Source: an uncultured Lachnospiraceae bacterium (lineage in GTDB: Bacteria > Bacillota > Clostridia > Lachnospirales > Lachnospiraceae). From it: a DNA stretch of 8,196 nt. The stretch covers positions 1-8,196 of the forward strand of contig CALGGL010000127.1 of NCBI GenBank assembly GCA_937915975.1. The letters are read 5' to 3'. Positions 1 through 5,644 of the stretch are shown in pieces. Each line of letters opens with the position of its first letter. The stretch's first letter is position 1. A program made the translations under genes and the position numbers. Below the pieces are notes generated by a model that saw only the letters and a list, made by a program, of their open reading frames with translations, had not been told where the DNA came from and made no database searches.

Positions 1-47
1 AATTAAGTTATCAAGGTACATTTATTGTATCTAAAAGATATTATACG

Positions 48-54
48 AGGAGAG
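48..54 (+). promoter_or_regulatory. Ribosome binding site deciding the start of the first gene
   Basis: AGGAGAG lies 6 bases before the ATG at 61. The frame is open back to a TTG at 25, but that codon has no Shine-Dalgarno sequence and would put a charged, non-signal stretch in front of a good signal peptide. The ATG at 61 is therefore preferred. Confidence 0.75.
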
Positions 55-60
55 AGTGAT

Positions 61-990
61 ATGAAAATCAAGGAAAAGAAAATAAGTAAATTATTGGTGC
101 TTCTTATGACAGCTGTTATGCTGTTTGCGGGAGTGACAGGAGGCTTAAGGGGAGAAAACTTAAATGTTAAGGCTGCTTATGTAACGCCGAGACTTTTGGT
201 TACCGGCGCGGATATAGCCGGAGGAAGTGTAAAGGCAGGAGAAGAATTTGATATGGTTCTTCACCTTAAAAATGAATCAACCACCACTAATCTTATGAAT
301 ATAAGTCTTAAGCTTTCAAGTGAGGATAATCAGATAATCACAACCTCGGGTTCAGATTCCATTTACATAGACAGTATAGATATGGATACGGAGTATGATG
401 TAACAGTAAGCCTTAAGACAAGAGGCAATCTTGAACAAAAGACTTATACTCTCAATGTTTCATATACCTATGAGGATAAGAACAGATATACATACGAGGA
501 TACGGCGGCAGTTTCCGTACCGGTTATTCAGGAGCCGAAGCTTTCTGCATCAGAAAAGAGAGTTTCAAAGTCAACCATAACCGTAGACGGAAAAACCAGC
601 TTTTCCTTTAAGCTTAATAATCTTGGCAAGGATAAGGTTTACAATGTAAGCGTTGATTTTACCGGAGACAATATCAAGGATATATCCACCTATGTCGGAA
701 CTATTGATGTGGGTATGAGTAACTCGGTCGATATGTCCGTAACAGGTGAAAGTGTAGGAGAAGGAAAAGTCGTTGCGGTTATAAGCTATGAGGATGCAGA
801 GGGTAATGTAAGCTCCTTTGAGGAGGAGTTTTCGTTAAATGTTACCGCTCCGATTGATGAAGATAGTCTTAAGGAAAATGACGGAAAGGTGAGTACAGGC
901 CTTTTAATCGGCGGCGGAGTATTTCTTCTTATAGCTATTTTTATAATTGTCGGAGCAGTCAAGAAGAAAAAGGAAAAGCAGTACGAGTAA
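61..990 (+). CDS. Membrane-anchored extracellular protein with two Ig-like (CARDB/COG1361-like) domains, ABC-operon partner
   Basis: This is a 309-residue protein predicted to sit outside the cytoplasmic membrane. Residues 1-8 are rich in Lys. A hydrophobic core at about 9-28 acts as a signal peptide or N-terminal anchor, with possible cleavage near the VKA at 36-38. Two beta-rich Ig-like segments follow (about 43-157 and 160-264). Each has alternating hydrophobic and polar residues and phrases such as FDMVLHLKN and FSFKLNNLG, typical of CARDB or COG1361 'S-layer-like' domains. A linker leads to one C-terminal transmembrane helix (about 279-300) and a short basic tail (KKKKEK). No catalytic motif is visible. 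It lies 63 bases upstream of an ABC ATPase and FtsX permease on the same strand, so it is probably the extracytoplasmic partner of that transporter, perhaps binding substrate or bridging to the envelope. The family call is by domain style, not by a diagnostic motif. The start is set by the AGGAGAG at 48-54. Confidence 0.72.
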   Translation: MKIKEKKISKLLVLLMTAVMLFAGVTGGLRGENLNVKAAYVTPRLLVTGADIAGGSVKAGEEFDMVLHLKNESTTTNLMNISLKLSSEDNQIITTSGSDSIYIDSIDMDTEYDVTVSLKTRGNLEQKTYTLNVSYTYEDKNRYTYEDTAAVSVPVIQEPKLSASEKRVSKSTITVDGKTSFSFKLNNLGKDKVYNVSVDFTGDNIKDISTYVGTIDVGMSNSVDMSVTGESVGEGKVVAVISYEDAEGNVSSFEEEFSLNVTAPIDEDSLKENDGKVSTGLLIGGGVFLLIAIFIIVGAVKKKKEKQYE

Positions 991-1053
991 TCAGAAAAGC
1001 AGGATGAAAAAAGGAATATAAAGAATTAATTTGAGTCGGAATGGATAGAAACT

Positions 1054-1815
1054 ATGTCAAAAAATATAATTATTAAAACAGATAAATTATGCAAGAGCTT
1101 TTCTGTCGGAGGAAGTACACAACATATCATAGAAAATATGGATTTGGAAATCTACGAGGGTGATTTTACTGTTATCATGGGTTCCTCGGGAGCCGGTAAA
1201 TCCACTCTTTTGTATGCGCTTTCGGGTATGGATAAGGCAAGCAGCGGTAAGATTTTATTTTGCGATAAAAATATTACCGGCTTTAACAGTGACCAGCTTG
1301 CTATATTTAGAAGAAGACACTGTGGCTTCGTATTTCAGCAGGTGCATCTTATAGATACAATGAGTGTTATGGATAATGTGTTAAGTGCCGGACTTCTAAC
1401 AGGACAAAACAAGAAGCAGCTTGTAAAAAAAGCTAAAGAATTATTTAATGAGGTCGGCATAAGCGGAAAGCTCTGGAATAAATTTCCTAATCAGCTATCC
1501 GGTGGTGAGGCGCAGCGTGTAGGTATAGTAAGGGCGCTTATCAATTCTCCGTCACTTGTATTTGGAGATGAACCGACAGGAGCGTTAAACAGTGCCAGCA
1601 GTACTGCGGTTTTGGATGTTTTGACCGAGGTAAACAGAAACGGACAGTCGATTGTGATGGTAACTCATGATATGAAATCCGCAAGAAGAGGCAATCGTAT
1701 CATTTATTTAAAGGATGGTGCGATTTGCGGAGAATGTGAGCTTGGAGCTTATGAAAGCGGGGATAAGGCAAGACACGAAAAGCTTCGGGCTTTCCTTACC
1801 GAGATGGGATGGTAG
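1054..1815 (+). CDS. ABC transporter ATP-binding protein, MacB/LolD/FtsE type
   Basis: This 253-residue cytoplasmic ATPase drives the FtsX-type permease encoded next to it. All nucleotide-binding motifs are intact: Walker A GSSGAGKST (43-51), Q-loop Gln95 in FVFQQ, signature LSGGEAQR (148-155), Walker B LVFGDEP with catalytic Glu173, the GALNS D-loop (176-180) and switch His205 in VTHD. The FVFQQVHLI and PTGALNS wording is typical of the MacB/LolD/FtsE (type VII, mechanotransmission) group rather than of nutrient importers. The length is slightly above the usual ~225-230 residues because of a C-terminal tail (about 226-253) after the core. The start codon has only a weak GGATAG (1043-1048) before it; the nearby ATG at 1041 is out of frame. 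The permease starts 3 bases after the stop, so the two are almost certainly co-translated. The substrate cannot be read from the ATPase. Confidence 0.93.
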   Translation: MSKNIIIKTDKLCKSFSVGGSTQHIIENMDLEIYEGDFTVIMGSSGAGKSTLLYALSGMDKASSGKILFCDKNITGFNSDQLAIFRRRHCGFVFQQVHLIDTMSVMDNVLSAGLLTGQNKKQLVKKAKELFNEVGISGKLWNKFPNQLSGGEAQRVGIVRALINSPSLVFGDEPTGALNSASSTAVLDVLTEVNRNGQSIVMVTHDMKSARRGNRIIYLKDGAICGECELGAYESGDKARHEKLRAFLTEMGW

Positions 1816-1818
1816 AAT

Positions 1819-4191
1819 ATGCTTGGTAAATTGATTAAATCTAATTTCAAAAAAGATTTTTCACATATGATAACATTTTTTCTGATCATGGTTCTTTCTG
1901 TTGTTTTGCTTCACAGCGGAATTATGATTCTTATGGGCTATGGCAAGCTGTTTGACATAAAAAAGGAAGAATTAAACAGTGCAGACCTTATGGTTCAGTA
2001 TAATATGGAACGTGATAAGTTTTTTGAATTGGAGGAGCTTATCGCGTCCGCAGATTATATAGCTTCATATGAAAAAATCAATCCAATACAAAAGGAGTTT
2101 GTCAAGGAAGATGAAGAGTATGACTCGGACAGCAAGGATGCGTATGATACAAGCAGAGTTTATCTTCAATGTCTTCCATACGGAGAATGGGGAGAGATAG
2201 AGGCTCCCGATTTTGTTGAGCTTTCCGAAAAGGAATATGATAATCCCATATACATTTCAATAAATGTAAATACCAATTTTTTTAAAGTAAATCTGGATGA
2301 TGAGATTGAAGTAACAGTAGATGGCAGGCCGCGTACCTTTCATGTGGCAGGTATATTTCAGGGGATGTTATCTTCTTACGGCATAACTTATGTTGATTCG
2401 AAAACCTATAACGAATGGTATAATGAACGCCAAAACAGGCTTGATGGTTTTGAGGAGGAAGGATATTCGGTTTATGATTTCGGAATTATTTACATGAAGG
2501 TAAATGAGGGAATAAAACCGCAGGATGCAGCCGGAAGACTTACAAAAACCTTTAGTGAACACTATATCATGGCTTATGCTTGGGATGTTGATTCCTATAT
2601 TACAGAGTCGGTTTATATGCAAAATATTGTTTCAGCGATACTTAGCCTGTTTGCGATAATCATAACAATTATTTCCATGATTATCATATACTTCAGAATA
2701 TCCAACAGTATTGAGCAAAATATCGTCAATATGGGTGCGTTAAAGGCTCTCGGATATACCTCAAAGCAGATAAGGATGTCCATGGTAATAGAATTTGCAG
2801 CAACTACATTTGCGGCAGTTGTAACAGGCATAGGACTCTCATATATGATTATGCCTGTGATAGAAAATGGAATGAGAAGCTTCTGCGGACTGGTATGGGA
2901 TTATGACTTTGATTTTGCAGCAGCTTTAATTACAGCCTTAATAATAGTCGGAACGGTTATTGTAGTTTCCATGGCAAGTACCAAATCCATAATAAAGCTT
3001 GATCCGGTCCGGGCTTTAAGATTCGGAGTTGCTTCAAAAAGCTTTAAGAAAAATCCTGCTCCGATTGAGAGAACGAGTGGTCCGCTTACCTGGATACTTG
3101 CCTTAAAATCAATATTAAGAAATACTAAACAAAATATCCTGCTTTTTGTAATTATGCTTTCAATCGGAGCCGTTACAACCTTTGCAGCATATCTTACATA
3201 CAATGTAATATTTGACATAACCAATCTTTACAGGATGTTAAACAGTGTTGCTCCGGATGTTGAACTGTCTATAGATGATGAAAATGCTTTATATGAGTTG
3301 AAAAATCTTCCTGAGGTGGAGTATATCTGGTGGATGAATTATGCTGAAATGACAGTAGAAGGATACTCGGTAACTGCAAGCATTACAGAGGATTGGCGAG
3401 ATATACCGGAGGTAAATGTTTATGAGGGAAGGGTACCTGTCTATGATAATGAGATAACCATAGGTGGCGGACTTGCCGGTATACTGGGTGTAACCATAGG
3501 CGATGAGGTAAGCGTAAGCTATGGAGAGTTTGAAAGAAAATATATAATAACCGGACTTCAGCAGGGGGCACAAAATGATGGAAGGGATATATCATTAAGT
3601 GTGGACGGTGCAAGACATCTTGGATATGAGTTTGATAAAACAAGTATTGCTGCGATTGTAAAAGGACATACCCTTGATAATTCAAACAAGCTTGTAGAGG
3701 ATGCGGAGGATATGTATGGCTATAAGCTATGGTCTTATGCCAATGCGATAGATGCTTTGGAGAATGGAGAAAACAGTATAGTAACGATAGCTGTTGTGAT
3801 TGTTGCCATGCTGATAATAATCTCACTGCTGGTTATTATTCTATCCATGAATCTCCTTGTAAAGACCATAATAATTAAAAGACAAAGGGAGCTTGGAATT
3901 AAGAAGGCTATCGGTTTTTCCAGCAGTCAGCTTAGAATGGAGCTTGTTTTATCCATGATGCCGCAGATAACCATAGGCGGCGTAGTCGGAGCGATAATCG
4001 GTTGTAAGGGCTCCAACAATATGCTTACAATGATGCTTAATTCTCTTGGTATTATGAGGTCCAATATGAAGGTCTTTCCTATGATGGGAATTGTTGCGGT
4101 ATTATTTGTGACGATAGCTTCATTTTTAATAATCTGGATAATGTCGGCAAGGATTAAAAAGATATCGGCTTACTCGCTTATAACAGAGTAA
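1819..4191 (+). CDS. ABC transporter permease with two FtsX (MacB-like core) domains
   Basis: This 790-residue integral membrane protein has an apparent 4+4 helix layout. The first half has a helix at about 17-40, a large extracytoplasmic domain (about 41-263), then helices near 268-292, 322-346 and 366-388. The second half repeats this: a helix near 438-462, an extracytoplasmic domain (about 463-650), then helices near 653-680, 710-730 and 754-777. Each half has the FtsX coupling segment after its second helix: NMGALKALGYTSKQIR (304-319) and KRQRELGIKKAIGF (687-700) followed by SSSQLR. LDPVRALR (394-401) closes the first repeat. The length is usual for the two-FtsX-domain permeases of Firmicutes. 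Acidic runs in the first outer domain (about 96-110) are notable. It starts 3 bases after the ATPase stop with only a weak GGGATGG in front, so translation is probably coupled. Such proteins usually expel peptides, lipids or antibiotics, or pass a mechanical signal across the membrane; the substrate is unknown here. Confidence 0.9.
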   Translation: MLGKLIKSNFKKDFSHMITFFLIMVLSVVLLHSGIMILMGYGKLFDIKKEELNSADLMVQYNMERDKFFELEELIASADYIASYEKINPIQKEFVKEDEEYDSDSKDAYDTSRVYLQCLPYGEWGEIEAPDFVELSEKEYDNPIYISINVNTNFFKVNLDDEIEVTVDGRPRTFHVAGIFQGMLSSYGITYVDSKTYNEWYNERQNRLDGFEEEGYSVYDFGIIYMKVNEGIKPQDAAGRLTKTFSEHYIMAYAWDVDSYITESVYMQNIVSAILSLFAIIITIISMIIIYFRISNSIEQNIVNMGALKALGYTSKQIRMSMVIEFAATTFAAVVTGIGLSYMIMPVIENGMRSFCGLVWDYDFDFAAALITALIIVGTVIVVSMASTKSIIKLDPVRALRFGVASKSFKKNPAPIERTSGPLTWILALKSILRNTKQNILLFVIMLSIGAVTTFAAYLTYNVIFDITNLYRMLNSVAPDVELSIDDENALYELKNLPEVEYIWWMNYAEMTVEGYSVTASITEDWRDIPEVNVYEGRVPVYDNEITIGGGLAGILGVTIGDEVSVSYGEFERKYIITGLQQGAQNDGRDISLSVDGARHLGYEFDKTSIAAIVKGHTLDNSNKLVEDAEDMYGYKLWSYANAIDALENGENSIVTIAVVIVAMLIIISLLVIILSMNLLVKTIIIKRQRELGIKKAIGFSSSQLRMELVLSMMPQITIGGVVGAIIGCKGSNNMLTMMLNSLGIMRSNMKVFPMMGIVAVLFVTIASFLIIWIMSARIKKISAYSLITE

Positions 4192-4217
4192 AAATATATA
4201 AGCTTTGTAACACAAGC

Positions 4218-4290
4218 GCAGTATATAAGACAGGTACTCGCATAGCTCGCTGACGCTCACGCTATGCTAAGCACCTGCCTTATATACTGC
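4218..4290. repeat. Large near-perfect inverted repeat (REP/MITE-like palindrome or stem-loop)
   Basis: The arms are 4218-4246 and 4261-4290, separated by a 14-base loop (4247-4260). The left arm starts GCAGTATATAAG and the right arm ends CTTATATACTGC. The pairing is broken only by two single mismatches (4230/4278 and 4236/4272) and a small 1x2 internal loop near 4239/4268-4269. It lies 26 bases after the permease stop. No clear T run follows the stem on either strand, so it is not a classical intrinsic terminator, although it may still end or protect the operon mRNA. Its length and the GC-rich loop end (CGCTGACGCTCAC) fit a dispersed palindromic repeat, but no second copy is present in this window to prove that. 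Confidence 0.75.
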
Positions 4291-4379
4291 ACTTTTGATG
4301 TTGTGATTTGCTTTGAGTCCGTTTTATTACTCCCCTATATATTCTTTTTTATTTTACTCTGTTATGAATCGATTTTTTG

Positions 4380-4388
4380 TGGTACAAT
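4380..4388 (+). promoter_or_regulatory. Probable extended -10 promoter for the hydrolase operon
   Basis: TG-G-TACAAT matches an extended -10 element (TGnTATAAT) with one change in the hexamer. It lies 37 bases before the ATG at 4426, giving a leader of about 30 bases. No good -35 hexamer is seen at the expected spacing, which extended -10 promoters tolerate. Confidence 0.5.
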
Positions 4389-4410
4389 TATTTAGTATAA
4401 GTTTTTTTTG

Positions 4411-4416
4411 AAAGGA
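4411..4416 (+). promoter_or_regulatory. Ribosome binding site deciding the start of the hydrolase gene
   Basis: AAAGGA lies 9 bases before the ATG at 4426. The frame is open back to a TTG at 4408, but that codon directly abuts the ribosome binding site and has no site of its own, so ATG 4426 is chosen. Confidence 0.65.
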
Positions 4417-4425
4417 TGCTTTGAT

Positions 4426-4944
4426 ATGGAAAAATTATTGATTGTTGTGGATATGCAGAAGGATTTTATAGATGGGTCTCTTGGAACAGCCGAGGCTATA
4501 AAGATTGTTGACAATGTGGCTTCGTATATAGAAAAATGTGAGAAGGACGGTTTTGATATCGTCTTTACAAGAGATACACATGGCGGGGATTATATGGATA
4601 CTCAGGAGGGAAAGAAGCTTCCGGTTATTCACTGTATAAAAGATACAGAGGGATGGCAGATAGATAAGAAGCTTAGAAAATATGCAGAGGGTAAGCTTAT
4701 ATTTGATAAGCCTACCTTTGGCAGTGTAAAGCTTATGAATTATGTTATGGAAAAGGGCTATGACGAGATACATTTACTCGGACTTTGTACGGATATATGT
4801 GTTATATCCAATGCTATGCTCGTTAAGGCTGCACTTCCTGAAGCAAGGATATGTGTTGTGGAAAGCTGTTCTGCCGGAGTTACACCGGAAAGTCACAAAA
4901 ATTCTCTTGAAGCAATGAAGTCCTGTCAGATTGAGGTGGTATAG
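4426..4944 (+). CDS. Isochorismatase-family cysteine hydrolase, probable nicotinamidase
   Basis: This is a 172-residue cytoplasmic enzyme of the isochorismatase/nicotinamidase fold. The catalytic triad is visible: Asp9 in VVDMQKDF, Lys95 in FDKPTFGS and Cys125 in GLCTDICV. Likely metal ligands Asp50 and His52 (TRDTHGGDYMDTQEGKKLP) and His69 (VIHCI) follow the nicotinamidase pattern, as does the IHCIKDTEGWQI segment; true isochorismatases lack this metal set. The expected reaction is hydrolysis of nicotinamide to nicotinate and ammonia for NAD salvage. Related amidases on other small amides share the fold, so the substrate is an inference. The size is a little below the usual 180-210 residues but all motifs are present. 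A DUF5662 gene starts at the base after its stop codon, so the two form an operon with likely translational coupling. Confidence 0.82.
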   Translation: MEKLLIVVDMQKDFIDGSLGTAEAIKIVDNVASYIEKCEKDGFDIVFTRDTHGGDYMDTQEGKKLPVIHCIKDTEGWQIDKKLRKYAEGKLIFDKPTFGSVKLMNYVMEKGYDEIHLLGLCTDICVISNAMLVKAALPEARICVVESCSAGVTPESHKNSLEAMKSCQIEVV

Positions 4945-5565
4945 ATGATTAAGGCTTGGGAGCATTTTAAAACCATTACAAAGCATAAGTATGAGGTTAT
5001 GAAAAACTGTTTTGCCTGCGGACTTTATAAGCAGGGACTTTTACATGACCTTTCAAAATATTCATGGACAGAGTTTTCCATGGGAGCCAAGTATTATCAG
5101 GGTGACAGAAGCCCTAACGATGCGGAAAGAGAAGCAAAAGGATATACAGAGGCATGGCTTCACCATAAGGGAAGAAATAAGCATCATCTCGAATACTGGA
5201 TAGATTACAGCGTGGATAAGTCCAAGGGTATCGTAGGTATGCCTATGCCAAAAAGATATGTTATTGAGATGTTTTGCGACAGGGTGGCTGCCTGCAAGAT
5301 ATACCAGAAGGAAAATTATGATAAGAAGAATCCTTTGGAGTATTATATGAAGGGCAGAGCAGGAAAGCTTTTACATGAGGATACAAAAAAGCTGCTTGAA
5401 AAGTATCTTTATATGTGCGCCGAAAAGGGCGAGGATTATACCTTCAGGTATATTAAAAATAAAGAGGTTATCCCTATGAGAAGGGATGCGTTAAGTAAAA
5501 TAGTGGCATTTTTTATAAGATGTAAGGAAAAAGCAACAGGCGAAAGTTTTGATTTTGATAAGTAA
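4945..5565 (+). CDS. DUF5662 family protein, HD-hydrolase-like
   Basis: This is a 206-residue, probably soluble protein with no signal peptide. I recognise the DUF5662 pattern: an N-terminal WEHF..ITKHKYEV helix, LLHDLSKYSWTEF (His34-Asp35) and a His-rich LHHKGRNKHHLEYW block (His73, His74, His80, His81). Then come a conserved KRYVIEMFCDR segment (Asp112) and a helical C-terminal part. The order His14, His34-Asp35, His73/His80, Asp112 resembles the metal site of HD-domain phosphohydrolases, so a metal-dependent hydrolase is plausible. That is my inference; the family has no established function that I know of. GAGGTGG (4933-4939), inside the end of the hydrolase gene, supplies its ribosome binding site 5 bases before the ATG, and there is no gap between the two genes. 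Base and codon use match its neighbours. Confidence 0.8.
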   Translation: MIKAWEHFKTITKHKYEVMKNCFACGLYKQGLLHDLSKYSWTEFSMGAKYYQGDRSPNDAEREAKGYTEAWLHHKGRNKHHLEYWIDYSVDKSKGIVGMPMPKRYVIEMFCDRVAACKIYQKENYDKKNPLEYYMKGRAGKLLHEDTKKLLEKYLYMCAEKGEDYTFRYIKNKEVIPMRRDALSKIVAFFIRCKEKATGESFDFDK

Positions 5566-5632
5566 AACAATATAGATGATTAGGGATTATGCGTATTTTA
5601 CTTAATTAAAGGGGTATAAAGAACATAACGAT

Positions 5633-5639
5633 AGAGGGA
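5633..5639 (+). promoter_or_regulatory. Ribosome binding site of dnaE
   Basis: AGAGGGA lies 5 bases before the ATG at 5645, within a 79-base gap after the DUF5662 gene. The gap shows no convincing terminator. A TATAAA at 5615-5620 could be a -10 element but has no matching -35. Confidence 0.6.
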
Positions 5640-5644
5640 ATACT

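Larger units (their letters stand above)
4192..4425 (+). other. Intergenic region between the ABC operon and the hydrolase operon
   Basis: This 234-base gap holds a large inverted repeat (4218-4290), an AT-rich stretch with several T runs, and a probable extended -10 promoter (4380-4388) for the next gene. I see no coding frame or tRNA in it. Confidence 0.7.

Noticed and set aside
25..44. Possible promoter (TTGTAT with TATTAT at 39-44) before the first gene
   Set aside because: The spacing is far too short, and the start point would fall at the ribosome binding site. The operon promoter probably lies before base 1.
25..60. Upstream TTG start adding 12 residues to the Ig-like protein
   Set aside because: There is no Shine-Dalgarno sequence before it, and it would place an acidic stretch in front of the signal peptide. 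The ATG at 61 has AGGAGAG at ideal spacing.
3383..3826. Minus-strand frame of 147 codons inside the permease gene
   Set aside because: It is rich in His, Leu, Gln and Tyr with no domain, lies wholly opposite conserved permease sequence, and has no ribosome binding site.
4192..4425. CRISPR or tandem-repeat array in the intergenic region
   Set aside because: There is only one inverted repeat, with no direct repeats or spacers.
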